The notes: generated from the letters alone by a model not told the origin. Shown: positions 23,509-36,017, numbered from the stretch's first letter. The stretch: DNA of 64,000 nucleotides from Nissolia schottii (GCA_003254905.1 QANU01013744.1:1133788-1197787); one strand, 5' to 3'. Numbers and translations are program-made.

Positions 23509-24498
23509 NNNNNNNNNNNNNNNNNNNNNNNNNNNNNNNNNNNNNNNNNNNNNNNNNNNNNNNNNNNNNNNNNNNNNNNNNNNNNNNNNNNNNNNNNNNN
23601 NNNNNNNNNNNNNNNNNNNNNNNNNNNNNNNNNNNNNNNNNNNNNNNNNNNNNNNNNNNNNNNNNNNNNNNNNNNNNNNNNNNNNNNNNNNNNNNNNNNN
23701 NNNNNNNNNNNNNNNNNNNNNNNNNNNNNNNNNNNNNNNNNNNNNNNNNNNNNNNNNNNNNNNNNNNNNNNNNNNNNNNNNNNNNNNNNNNNNNNNNNNN
23801 NNNNNNNNNNNNNNNNNNNNNNNNNNNNNNNNNNNNNNNNNNNNNNNNNNNNNNNNNNNNNNNNNNNNNNNNNNNNNNNNNNNNNNNNNNNNNNNNNNNN
23901 NNNNNNNNNNNNNNNNNNNNNNNNNNNNNNNNNNNNNNNNNNNNNNNNNNNNNNNNNNNNNNNNNNNNNNNNNNNNNNNNNNNNNNNNNNNNNNNNNNNN
24001 NNNNNNNNNNNNNNNNNNNNNNNNNNNNNNNNNNNNNNNNNNNNNNNNNNNNNNNNNNNNNNNNNNNNNNNNNNNNNNNNNNNNNNNNNNNNNNNNNNNN
24101 NNNNNNNNNNNNNNNNNNNNNNNNNNNNNNNNNNNNNNNNNNNNNNNNNNNNNNNNNNNNNNNNNNNNNNNNNNNNNNNNNNNNNNNNNNNNNNNNNNNN
24201 NNNNNNNNNNNNNNNNNNNNNNNNNNNNNNNNNNNNNNNNNNNNNNNNNNNNNNNNNNNNNNNNNNNNNNNNNNNNNNNNNNNNNNNNNNNNNNNNNNNN
24301 NNNNNNNNNNNNNNNNNNNNNNNNNNNNNNNNNNNNNNNNNNNNNNNNNNNNNNNNNNNNNNNNNNNNNNNNNNNNNNNNNNNNNNNNNNNNNNNNNNNN
24401 NNNNNNNNNNNNNNNNNNNNNNNNNNNNNNNNNNNNNNNNNNNNNNNNNNNNNNNNNNNNNNNNNNNNNNNNNNNNNNNNNNNNNNNNNNNNNNNNNN
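23509..24498. other. Assembly gap (990 N)
   Basis: Unknown bases. The frames that run through it are artefacts. The right flank is part of an LTR, so the gap probably hides repeat sequence. Confidence 1.
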
Positions 24499-25853
24499 GT
24501 ATCCACAGGGAGTTGCATAAATACCGTCTTGAGCTCGTTAATTAAACAATAAGGTGAAGGATTGGTAATTTGATTGTTATTTAGATAAATAGATAAATAA
24601 CATAAAAGATAAATAGGCAACAAATCAAAGACAGATCAGGAAGCTTGTTGGGAATTGAATTCTATTATAGTTTCATGTATTCATAACTTAGTACATCATA
24701 ATTATCATTTCTTTGATTCCTCGCCATCAGTTCTTAACTTATTCATCTCTCTCGAGCATGAAAAGATCATTAGGTTTCCTTTATTATGCTGTCACTTTCG
24801 TGCACAAACTTAACGAAGTAAACCAGCATTATTCCAGATGTTAAAACCTAATAACCCTAACTCTATCTCTAGCAATTAGTTTTATTAGATGAATTGATTT
24901 AGTTCCAACTTATGATGTTGTGCTCACGCGCAACAATGCAGTTTGAAATCATGCTTTAGGTAGCTAATCTAAAACAGGCATTAAGCGTAAAATCGATTCA
25001 TGCAAATCATAGAAAGTAATAGATTCATTAATTCAAAAGTACATGGATACAATCACGCTACAATAGTCATCAAGATCCCAACAAAAAGAGGATTAGAAAT
25101 CCATCTTACAAGAGAGAATCTCAGAGGCAAGGTGATGGACGCTTACCATGACACGTTCTCACGCTATCATGACAACGACCGCCATGCTTCCTTGATCACC
25201 CTTGGCTCCTTCACTAGCCTCCTCTTTGTTGCTAAACTATCCTAAGATTTGGAATACAAGTGAAAATTTAAAAGAGTGAATTCTAAATTCAGAATTGATG
25301 ATCCTTGAAGAGTGCCTCGGGTCCTCTATTTATAGCCTGATTTTGGGGCCTCTGCTAAGCGGCCTGGGTACCCCGCTCAGCGGTCTGAGCTTTCTTCACA
25401 GCCACGTTTCCTCTGAATGGTGGCTCTGCTCTGACATTATCTGTCAGAACCGCTGAGCGGTGTCAGAGCAGAGTGGCAGGGCGGCTACAGTTGTGGCTGC
25501 AGACCTTGCTTTGCGGCTAAGTTTCTTCACTCTGAAGCATCTTCCTCTGAGCGGCTTGGGTCCTCCGCTGAGCGATCCATTCTTGCAAACCGCTGAATGG
25601 CCTATTGGCACCGTTGAGTGGTGTCTTCTCTGATTTCTTTCTTAGCTCTTTTTGGTTCTTCTGCCCCCTTTGCTTCTCGCTCCATTATTCATGGGATTCT
25701 TCTTGCTTTCTTCCTTTTGGTTATGCTTGTATCCATCTTTAGAATTTTTTATAAATCCTACAAAAGTGGGGAATTTAGTCAAATAATTCATTAAAACCTA
25801 AGCAGACAGGTGCCATTTCAACAGGTGAAATTGCGTAAATATGGCACTTATCA
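24499..25853 (-). mobile_element. LTR fragment of a gypsy-type retrotransposon
   Basis: On the minus strand the element starts TGATAAGTGCCATATTTACG at 25853 and runs to the gap, where CTCCCTGTGGATAC appears, a sequence common near the 3' part of plant Ty3/gypsy LTRs. The part 25123-25853 is repeated at 42891-43772 in the same orientation with clear but moderate divergence. The GC-richer centre holds repeated CCGCTGAGCGG palindromes. The other end falls in the gap, so a full LTR or a second LTR cannot be shown. Confidence 0.7.
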
Positions 25854-25947
25854 ATTTATGAAATGATTTATGTTAATATGTTGTATAATATTTTAAATAT
25901 ATAAATAAAATTACGTCATTAAAATTTAAAGAAGGAGACTACGTACT

Positions 25948-26415
25948 TGAATACAAATTTTTGTATTCGAATATGACTAGGATGTACATGAATACGAACA
26001 ACTTGTATTCAAATACTACAAACTTATACTTGAATACTAGGATGTACACAAATACTACAACTTGTATTCGAATACTACAACTTATATTCGAATACTAGAA
26101 TGTACACGAATACTACAACTTGTATTCAAATACACGAATACAAACAACTTGTATTCGAATACACTAATATGAATGACTTGTATTCAAATATACGATTATG
26201 AACAATTCGTATTCAAACAACTTGTATTTGAATACTACAACTTGTATTCAGATACATGAATACGAACAACTTGTATTCTAATATTATAACGTGTATTTGA
26301 ATACACGAATACGACAACTTGTATTCAAACAACTTGTATTTGAATACACGGATACGAATAACTTGTATTCGAACGCTAAGTTGTACATAGATACGAACAA
26401 CTTATATTCAAATAT
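25948..26415. repeat. Minisatellite of TTGTATTCGAATAC palindromes
   Basis: Over about 470 bp the motif CAACTTGTATTCGAATAC, or a one- or two-base variant, recurs more than fifteen times. It is interspersed with ACACGAATACGAACAACTTG and ACTAGGATGTACA variants. TTGTATTCGAATACAA is itself a perfect inverted repeat, so the array is rich in overlapping short hairpins. There is no coding potential. Confidence 0.88.
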
Positions 26416-26523
26416 TATTTTAATATATTGTGTTATGTAATTCTTTTTCGAATGTAATAAAAATATATAATTAATTTTTTTAATATATTTTATTTAAACT
26501 TTAAAATTAATTTTTTTTCCTTA

Positions 26524-26586
26524 TAACTACGGTTAACCGTGACTAATTTTTTTTAATAATTATGGTTAACCGTGACTAATTGAAAT
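26524..26586. repeat. Direct repeat of GGTTAACCGTGACTAATT
   Basis: ACGGTTAACCGTGACTAATT and ATGGTTAACCGTGACTAATT occur about 33 bp apart, each with a small inverted GGTTAACC core. Motifs of this shape occur in subterminal regions of plant CACTA elements, but no element boundaries were found. Confidence 0.5.
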
Positions 26587-26974
26587 ATTACATAATTAAA
26601 AATAATAAGTAACAAACAATAATGCATAACTAAAATGTGACCAACATATTTTTGAAATATTCTATTTTAATATTTGTATTATGCATTTTTTTAAAGGTCT
26701 TAAGATTGGGAATTTTGGATATTTAAATTTTGAAAAAATTAAAAATTTTCAAGTTATTAAAAAATAATTTAATTTATAGTGTAAATTTGAAAATTAAAAT
26801 TTGTGTGAGATAAAATATTAGAAACGACGGGAAGAGTTGTGAAAATAGAAATAAAAATTATTGATATTTATAATGTAAATTTTTGTTATAATTTAAGCAT
26901 TGATGGATGGATGTTGCATCAGTCATGGTTTGCTGCAAGTATGGAGCAAAGAGATTCTTATTTTTTAATTAAAA

Positions 26975-27197
26975 AAAATGCTACATGTATACCCAATTTC
27001 ATACACTCATACATACACTATTAATAATGCACAAACTTTATTCTCACGAGTGCACAAACATTACAAACTTGTAAATGATACTCTCAACTATACTTAATTA
27101 AGTGCACAAACATTACATAAGTTAAAACACAAACTTTATGTATATAAATACGAGGTGTATGTATGATGTATGATTTTTGGTGTACGTGTAGCAGAAT
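26975..27197. mobile_element. Foldback MITE
   Basis: The left end ATGCTACATGTATACCCAAT...CATACATACAC and the reverse complement of the right end (CTGCTACACGTACACCAAAA...CATACATACAC) are inverted copies of about 45 bp with mismatches. The interior is TA- and ACAAAC-rich. No certain target duplication was found. Confidence 0.55.
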
Positions 27198-27803
27198 TCA
27201 TAAAAAAATTGCCATGTCAAACACGTGTCCAAATGCTATTGGGTTTCACCTCGTCCCTGTTAAGAGGGATCAGAGCTCCCTTGAGACTCAAGCTGGTCCC
27301 TATCCATTTTCTTATCATTGAGCTCTTACTCCCCAAAATATTGCTGATTTCAGCTGAAGGTGGAATATCTGTACTAATCCTAACGTGTTGGTGTTATATA
27401 TATTTTTTTAATAAATCGTCACCAATAGTAACAATTTATACAAAAGATCATATTTTAACAATATAATAAAAAAGAACCACAATTTAAAATTTATAATTAG
27501 TTATCACAACAATCAAGGGAATTTTCCGTATGTGTTACATTCATTTCAATGGTTGAACACTTCATGGCATAGGATAGGAATGTCTTTCATAATCATGATG
27601 GCAATTGACAGCATCTTAAATGTTATATGCTTTCTTTCATGATAATGTTACATGCTTTCTTTCATGAACAAGTTAATTGGACAAGGAAACAAAAGAAACC
27701 AAAACTTTTATCTACAAAAGATAGAAATAGACTCAAGTTTTGAATAATAATTATTTATTTATTTTGCCTTGTAACATTTTTCTTATTTTGATTTTTCTTT
27801 TAA

Positions 27804-30800
27804 TCAGAGCTTCTTGAATTCGAATCTCACCACCAGCTTTTGAGGTGGTGCACCACCACTCGGTGATGCCTTCCTGCAAGATAAGAGAGAAAAATGAAAA
27901 CAAAAAGTGAGCTTAAAGTGGAGTTCCCAAAGCAAAAAAAGATTAGATAACCATTGGCATGCAGTGCTGTCCTTGTTAAATGACAAGATGCTTAAAATAA
28001 TTTCTAAACTTGAATAAACAATTGGTTCACCATAAAGGAATCTCTTGACTTGCTAGGTAAAGTTTACACATAAAGCAAAGACTATCTTTATTATTGTGGT
28101 GCATTTACATGATCACATCCACGAAAATAGGCTTCATAAAGTATTTATTGACTTAAGCGTACTAATTGACCTTGATTAATCTAAGCATGATCAAGACCAA
28201 CTCCAACCTGGCAAGATACACATTATAAAGAGAAAACTTGGATATGAATTTCCTTTCATGTATAAGCAAGACTTTCTTTTCTTGACTCAATTTTTTGTTC
28301 ACATGACACAAAATATGCCAAATCTTGAGTCAATGGAAATTTCCTAGAGGACTATGTTTGACATCTCTTAGTTTCCTTCTTCTTAGCCATAGAATCACAG
28401 AGAAACAATTTCTTCCCATTCAGATAATAAAATTTGACCATATTAAAGCAGACCGCGCTTGGATAGCAGCTAATTAAGGATTTTAACATTATTATTATAC
28501 GTTTCAGATCCAATAAACATTGCATTTAATGAGTTAATAAATGGTATGAAACTGAAGGTCATCATCATTAATGACAAACAAAGCTTTCATAATATAGTAA
28601 ACTAGACACATTAAACTTGACTAGTCACTCAACATTAATAATTCTGGATACATGAGCCGAGCAGGTTAAGTGTCATGATTATGAAGCAACAAGTATACAC
28701 AAAAAAGCTGACAGGAAAACAGAAAAGTGTTAGCTTCTTAGTAATACTTGTTAGTATATAGCGCTCTGAGCAACAAATATTACAAGAAAAAGAAACAGAA
28801 TCCCAAATATCACAAAAGCTATATTTTCATTATTCAATAAGAAGAAAAACAAGGTGTAAAAATCTTAATTTTGAGATCTGTATTTTGGAGTTTGTTTAGA
28901 AGTGTGATGTATGCATCTAGTCTAGATGTATTTAGTATCAATTTAGATTTTTGAGTGTAATTTTCTTTTTGATGCTATGTAGAGAGTTTGTTAATGTTAA
29001 ACTTTGCTAGGCCTCTTATAAATACATCATCATATGTAGAGTTTGAAATTAAAAGAATGCGAGTGAAATGCAGTATTCCTCTTTGTCCAACAAAGTTGTA
29101 TCTTAATGGGAACAGTTTGATGGAGATTGAAAACGATGGATTAAATTCAATTCAATTCGTTTGTCACATATGAAAAGCCTTGTTAGGTTGACAAGGTGCT
29201 TAAGAGACTATAGACAACTTTAAAGAGAAGCTTCTTTTCCCAAAAATGAGCAACACAAGCAAAAAGTTCTCACTGGATGACTCAATTGTTTGAGAAGGTG
29301 GCTGATTAAACCACAGTTTTATTATGCTACTTTTTCTGTAGATAAACTAATAATAATTCTCTAAAAGCCACAGGCGAGGAAGATAATGTAATTATATTCT
29401 TTAGGAGATCCTAGTGTATTTCCTGTAATCTATGTCTCATAAAACAATAAGCAATGCTCACCTGTTTGATATACTATCTGTGCTGCTTGTTGGCAAATGT
29501 TTGATAGCGCCTAATCTCCTCGCGAACATGGAAGCCATCGGCTCCGAATCACTGAATCCCGGAAAAGGTGTGATGGGGATGAACCTATCCTTAAGACCAT
29601 CCGAAACCTCTCTGTGAATGCAACAATTGTGTGGTTTTTTAGCCTCACTGAACCCTTCAAACTTGCAGTTGCTCAGATAAGACAAGTGTTTATGGGAATG
29701 GGGGGAGTGGACTTGAGACCCACCCATCTCATTGGAGGAAGTTGATTTTGGCAGAAATCTAGTCATCCATACATCTCCACGAGTATCACTTGTGTGAAAG
29801 ATATTATTTGTTACCTTTCTCTTGGATAGCCCATAGTACTCGACATTGTTAGTTTTATCTTGTCTGGTGGTAGGAAATGATTGTAATGCCATTCCTTCTT
29901 TCTCCTTGCTAAGCCTTGAGTGCAAACAATCTTCATTCTCCCTTGAATTATTTCTCCTGTTTTCATGAATGTTGAAAAGATTTATAGGTCTAATCTTGGG
30001 ACCAGCATCACATGGACCTGTTGATACCTCAAACTTGTTTGACTGCGAATACTGTCGATGACGGCTATTGTTCTCTGCAAAACAGGTTATTGGACTAACA
30101 TCCATTCCATTGACCTTTCTACCTAGCTCAAAATCTCTACAAGCCTCTCCTACTTGTTGATGCTTTATTCTTGTTCCAACATTCTTCAAGCTTGGATAAG
30201 ACATGGGCTTGAAATTATATTTGAAACCTGCAAGTTTTGGCTCAGAATCTCGATTCTCATTGCAACTAATCAGTTTCTGATCATGCCAGGGAAGATGGCG
30301 ATCGCTATTTGCAATGGTAAGAGCGAAAGACTTAGCCTCATCTCGGGTTGATTGTGAGAATCCTTTCATCATGTTTGAAACCAAGTTCATGAATGAGCTA
30401 TCCCGTTGCACTTCGGATTTATCCTGAATTTGCATTTTCATTCTTTTACACCCGATTATCAACTGCTGTTGAGAGTTGCATCGCTTCTTATCTTTCAAAC
30501 ACAATCCAGCACTATAGCAGCTTTCAACACTTAAATGGTTTCCATTCTCTTCCTTTGATAAACTCGCATTTGCATTCCCATCTGATAAGGACTTTTCGTT
30601 GCTTTCGCCTATTGCTGCATGAATTCTGCTATTACATGGAGAATGAGAAACTGGAAGATTATTATCACACGGTTGCATCATTCTATTGAACAGGGATTTG
30701 TTTCTATCCTCATTAGACTTTGAAACAAGAGCCGTTCTTGTGGCTGCACAAGGAGACTCACAATTAAAAGTTTGTAAATCATTCTCTGCAGTTGATTCCA

Positions 30801-32395
30801 GTTTCTCTAATAATGGACTTCTGTTGGAAGATTTTAGAGCACCAGAACCTTCATATTCAGTAATATGCTCAACCTTAGCGCATAAACCATCTTCTGTTAC
30901 GACCCCTTGGTCGCCGGAACCAATATCCATTCCTCCATTGGAAAGTTTCCTCGGCGAGGTTGGTTGCGTGCTATGCTTAGGTTCATCTCCTTGAAGTGAG
31001 AAGTTGTCAATCGGCCTTTGCTCGATCTGACCTGAAGGAAAACCAGGATGCACAAAAGAATGAACCTTAAAATTTCAACAAGTTTCATTTAAAGAATTAT
31101 TTTAAATGTGGAAACATTGTGTTCATTTTTCAGGAAAAGCAACCAGCCAGAACTATAAGAATTCTGCAGTATCATCCAGGCAAACTGACAGACATTGTTT
31201 TCAAATATCAAATAAATTTAAAAACAGGAGAAGTGATCATAGCAGAACATACCTGAAATAGTAGAGGATTTGTTTTCCTTTTTATCAGATATTATAGCAG
31301 CTGCAATGTTGGCTTGATCACTAATATTGTTCTCACAATAGTTCACTAGGCTTTCCTTTAGATCATTAGGCAAATTAGGGCCTCCTCTTGCAGCATTTAT
31401 TTTCTCCATATTTCCACCACATCCTGCCAGGATTGAGAGAAAATGGTTTACCAGAAGGAAACTAAGCATACTGACATGTCATGATTCACTATTTAAAAGT
31501 AACTAGGACAACTTGTCTTGTTCTATAATTTTGTTCTTTTGCCTTAATTCAATCAGGTTGAGCCCGCCCTGGGGTTAATGAGGCTTGGCCTGCTTGTGCC
31601 GAGGCTGTTTCTCAGTGGCTTGGGATTCTGTAACTTGGTTACATTGTAACTTGCTGCCCATTTGGTTTTTAATGAGAATTACCAAAATAGAAAAAAAAAA
31701 AGGATAACTGGTTTGTTTTTTATTGTTTAGTTTTCCAGAGTATCCTCTCATTTAACACGTGAGAGACTAATCTCTAGGAATACGATCAAAAGCCTAAGCA
31801 GAAACTCCTCTCAATGGTGCTTTTTCCATACACATGAATCCTACAATCAAACTCAGGACCACATGCTGGGACTAACACCTTGTTCTGCCTTTGGTGAGGA
31901 AAATGATCTAGTGCACCCTACATGGAGCGGCATAAAGAGGAGGCATGAGAGAGAATAATTTTTACCGGTATCATGTTCCTTATGTGCTTCACAGTCTGGA
32001 ATGATGACACCTGATTGGTGATCACTCGGATGCCCGGATGGAGTATCTGCAGAAGAAACGCCACTCTTCGCACATATCACAGTTAGAGGATTTACAGAAA
32101 CATCATCTTTAGGCATGTCAGCGCCGGTAACCCTTTGTAGAAGAGCAAGAACCATGCTGCTTGGCCCGACATCTTGATAAGGAGAGGTATTTTTATCAGC
32201 AAAGCTTGAATCAACACAATTAAGACATAAACCTGTGTCTGGAGACCAAACTATTTCGCATAGGGGGTCGGTGGCTGATAATGTCACGTTTACTCTAGAA
32301 GCTGCATTTGCACCTGCACCTGAGTCATTTTTCAAATGTTTCCAAAGACAATGGTGATCATTCTTCGGTTTGATTCTCTCGCTTTCTGTATTCAT
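27804..32395 (-). CDS. TZP-like protein lacking the zinc-knuckle/PLUS3 end, 5 coding exons, 746 aa
   Basis: Coding exons: 32395-31966, 31423-31253, 31031-29462, 27873-27804. A 5' leader exon ends at about 33329 (donor GTATGT) and its partner acceptor is just upstream of 32395. All joins are GT/AG and in frame (2,241 nt). The protein is Ser/Asn-rich and largely disordered. Conserved blocks resemble the N-terminal half of plant TZP (tandem zinc knuckle/PLUS3, At5g43630): NDSGAGANAASRVNVTLSAT and CEIVWSPDTGLCLNC (about 23-60), VWMTRFLPK (about 621-629), and MASMFARRLGAIKH (about 700-713). TZP acts with phytochrome B in the nucleus to control light-dependent growth and flowering. The CCHC knuckles and PLUS3 domain that normally follow the FARRL block are not visible. 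Instead a 1.6-kb intron leads to a 70-bp exon ending RFEFKKL. The last exon is the least certain part. The family call is from memory. Confidence 0.68.
31555..31715 (+). mobile_element. Retroposed 3' end with poly(A) in an intron (probable LINE tail)
   Basis: A GC-richer plus-strand stretch (TTGAGCCCGCCCTGGGGTTA, then GCTGCCCATTTGGTTTTTAA) ends in TGAGAATTACCAAAATAG and an 11-base poly(A). It lies in the intron between 31423 and 31966 of the TZP-like gene, antisense to it. This is what a 5'-truncated LINE insertion looks like. No target duplication was confirmed. Confidence 0.4.
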
Positions 32396-33449
32396 CTGCA
32401 GAATGACGATGAACTCTTCGGGGAAAAGGTCCTGAAATGTGATCACAGTCAAAATTAATCTTCTTTATAGTAGTTGTTGAAGTAAAATTTCTGATTGATT
32501 ACAAGTCATCATGAAACACATGTATGTGCGTGTATGTTCCACCTTTTCCACATAAAATTCTAACTTCCTTCTGCTTATTCAAGTATATGATTTAATTGAA
32601 GAGTGTCACCTGGTCCAAAATTTCTGAATTCCAACACCGCGATGCTTGGCACCACATTTATACAACAGTGGCATTGCCATAAACTATCCACTGACTATAT
32701 AATATTCTACAAATTTTGAGCCCTCCAAATAAAACATTTATAACATTGGCTCTTCTAACAAAACAACTCATCATGATATTAGAACTCATAAACAATATGC
32801 CGAGTAAGCAGATGTGCACAAGGCCGAGAGCTACTAGCTCAAGTGATAATTCCTTTAGTCTTGTGCCAAGGGGTAAGTTTAAGCAGTCGCGTTCGACTTT
32901 GCTGAAGGACATATAATGGGTCTAACTAATCCTGTAAATATGCAAGAGAAGAAATACTTACATGCTCATACAACACATTTAATGCGTGTTTCATGAGCAT
33001 TATCAACTATTTCTCAGAAGCATTTCTCCATGCACAAGGCACTAAAGCTGATTCAAAGCCTTAATATTGATTGGCTTAAGTCCATAAATCTGAAACTTGA
33101 TGAAAGAAACGAAGGTGGTACAAACGCTACAATTATAGAATGCAAAACTACACTACCATCGCAGAATTTCAAGCAACAAAAGCAGATATACAAGTAAATT
33201 AGAAACTACAAATACTAAACTAGCACCAAAAAATTGGTCTCCTGTTTATGAAAACAAAAGCATATTCATGTGCATGAATACTGAACAAGGAATTAGGCAA
33301 AATTGAAAATTGAAGGAAGGAAACATACCTCTTGAGACTTGATTATGAGATTATGAAACACAAGAAGAGTGTGGTGTCAAAAGTAGGAGTGACATGAGCT
33401 GTCACAAGTGAAAAAGGAAGCTTCTTGCAACAGGAGGTTAAGGACGTTC

Positions 33450-34545
33450 CACGTGTACACTTGCCATTCCAGGCACGACTCCCCAATTAATTATATGAAC
33501 AATAGTCCGTTCACATTTATCTCTATTTATTATTCAACGCTTGTGGATTGGATTGCTGTTGGATTTTCTTGATTGGATGATAGATTTTAATCTCTCCCCA
33601 TGTCCAGTCACAATCAGAACACGGAATATCAATATACTATGTTAATTTACATCTCATTTATTATTTATTTGAATTTATATAAGATTTACATCTTAATAAA
33701 TTGTTATTTAAACTTGCCACTAATCAAGTTATTCTTGTCTGGAAAGTCGGGTACCTCACCCGCACAAGGACGAATTGTCCTTCGTATGGGCAATTCATCA
33801 TAGCCCAAGTACTAGACAGAATCACAAATCACTATTGTGAACTGTTGATAGAGTTCATATGGACAAGGACAAGTCATTGCTAAAATATTGGTGGAAATCG
33901 TTTTTAATGTATTGTTCATTTGTTTGGGTTTAGAAAATAAATAAATAAAGAAGACGAAGGAAAAGTTTTTTTTTTTTTTTTTTGTAAAAGGAGAGAAGAG
34001 AAGATGAAAGTTATTTATTAAAGAAGTAAATTACAAGACCAAAATTTTTCAAAATATAAAAGTCACTACATTAATATTCCAAAACTCATTGTAATTAGAT
34101 TAGTCGCTACATTAGTTATTTTTAGAGGATTAATGTGTTAACCATTTTAATTTTGGAAGACTAATATATGACATTTTTAATTATTGAAGAATTGATTTAG
34201 TCACACATTTCTTGAGAATTAACGTGTGATCGCTATATTTTTGGAGGACTAAAATAAATTTTTAGTCTAAATTAAAATGCCATGTATATTCTTATTGTAA
34301 TAAAAAATACTTCTTACTGTAATTAAATTTTAAAAAAATTCATGAGGTTAATAATTAAATAATTTTATTGTTATAAAAGAAAATTTTAATATACCAAAAT
34401 TTATATAATTAAATTATTTTAAAATTATTTGTTCAAATGAAAATATATGTATTTTTTTTGTGCGAGAAAATATATGTAATATGAATATTCAGACTTTATT
34501 TTTTTTTAATGTACCAAAAAAGACTTTACTTACTTTTAAACAATA
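33450..34545. other. Intergenic DNA upstream of the TZP-like gene
   Basis: It contains the presumed minus-strand promoter near 33450-33550 and a 19-base poly(T) near 33966. AT-rich sequence follows with repeated TTAGTC/GACTAA motifs, probably old transposon sequence. No gene was recognised. Confidence 0.45.
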
Positions 34546-34867
34546 AGATTAAATATGTTTTTAGTACCTGTAAAATTAAAAATTGTGTTTGGTCTCCAAA
34601 AAAATTTTGTTAGGAATTAGTTGCTGAAAATTTTTATTGGTATGTTTTAGTCTTCGTCATTATATGAAGACGTTAAGTGCTGATGTGACCGTTAAATGTG
34701 TCACATGGCATGTCACACATGTCACAATGGTCATATCAACACTTAACGTCTACTTCTAACAGCAGAGACTAAAATCTAACAAATTTGTTTTTTAGGGATT
34801 AATTCCTAATAAAAAATTTCAAACACAAATTTTTTAATTTTATAAAGACTAAAAACATATTTAACCC
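34546..34867. mobile_element. MULE-type foldback MITE, copy A, 9-bp target duplication
   Basis: The 322-bp element has nearly full-length inverted arms: AGATTAAATATGTTTTTAGT at the left, and GGGTTAAATATGTTTTTAGT as the reverse complement of the right. It is flanked by a perfect TAAACAATA duplication (34537-34545 and 34868-34876). A second family member is at 50380-50688. It is non-coding. Confidence 0.85.
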
Positions 34868-34879
34868 TAAACAATATTA

Positions 34880-35440
34880 GATATTAGATGAAATTATTGT
34901 CAAGGTGGACCCCACTTCCTAGCTATTTCTATTCTCCCTCCCCCTTTTCCCTAAAATTTTCTTTTCCTTACATTTTCCATCCTTTCCTTTTCAGCTAAAA
35001 ACAAGCAGGGGGCAAGAGTTGTTTGGCTTGCTTTAATATTGAAGTTTGACAAATTTTTTTAAAACTTTTGCTTTAGAAATTGTTTTAAATATGACCCTAA
35101 CCTTAATATAATATTAATGTATTAAATTATTAGAAATATTTGACTATTATAAACTAATTAATTAGGAATTTCAATTTTTTTTAATAATGTGTTTATTCAC
35201 AATGCTAAAACCCTAAATTGTATTTAAAAATTAGACAGTTAAATTAAAATGGAGAGATTATTTTTATTTCTTCCACAAATGTTTGACCCTAAGTGTGAGC
35301 TTAGTGGCTGGAATTGAGCATGAACTAAAATTTAAAAATGAAGTTGTACCTCTTAATTTCAATTTTTGTGTTTGATGTAACATATATGATTAGAATTATA
35401 ATTCTGCCAACTAATTTCATGCAATTTAAAAACAACTAAG
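34880..35440. other. AT-rich intergenic DNA
   Basis: Nothing recognised beyond a C/T-rich patch near 34905-34975. Confidence 0.45.
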
Positions 35441-35449
35441 ATGAACACG

Positions 35450-36017
35450 GATGCAAAGCCTCAACCTAAGATAATATTTTTGTTGATCCCTATACAAAAC
35501 GGTCTAAAAGAATTGAACAATAGTGATATAATGGCCATAACCTATAATGGTCAAAATGTTGTTAGTAAGTAGGAGATCTAGCAATTGTGGATAACTTTCA
35601 ATTTGCTCCAAGCAACAATGATTCTGAGAGCAATCACCCACAAAAGAGATTGAAGATGAAAAATTTAGTCCACAATGACCACAAAGCAGTCTCTTCTATC
35701 CCTTCCGGTAAGAAAAGAGCTATGGAGAACCCAAGTGATGACTCAAGAAAGAAGATGAATGCCAAAAATGATTGCATTCTGGGAACAACAACCAATAAGT
35801 AGTTATTCCTTGAGTTAATTAGGATGTTGAGTTTAGGTTTTTGTCAATTTAATTTCACTTTATTTATGTCTCTTCTTTAGCATTTTCATATCCTTTGTTG
35901 TGTCATCTTTTTGGAAAATCCCTCTTCTTTAAGTTTGTGTTTGGTCTTATGGACCCCTTTGTATTTGTAACTGATTTGCATAATGAATACAATATTTTAC
36001 CTTTGAAAAAAAAAAGA
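35450..36017 (+). mobile_element. Possible 5'-truncated retroposon with poly(A) tail
   Basis: A 70-codon Lys/Ser/Asn-rich open stretch (35587-35802, without an ATG at its start) is followed by about 190 bp resembling a 3' untranslated region: TTTGTATTTGTAACTGATTT, then AATGAATACAATATTTTACC. A 10-base poly(A) ends near 36017. This layout suggests a retroposed transcript, possibly a LINE ORF1-type remnant. No recognised domain and no confirmed target duplication. Confidence 0.35.

Noticed and set aside
23442..24623. Long open frames across the first N run on both strands
   Set aside because: They consist almost wholly of unknown bases. The few real codons at either end carry no protein signal.
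27206..27394. Minus-strand open stretch reading RISTDIPPSAEISNILGSKS and onward to IWTRV
   Set aside because: It reads smoothly but has no start, no convincing splice sites and no family I recognise. It overlaps the right end of a MITE region and lies beyond the stop of the TZP-like gene.
29432..30994. Plus-strand frames of 60-102 codons opposite the TZP-like exon 4
   Set aside because: Antisense shadows of a long minus-strand coding exon with better splice and family support.
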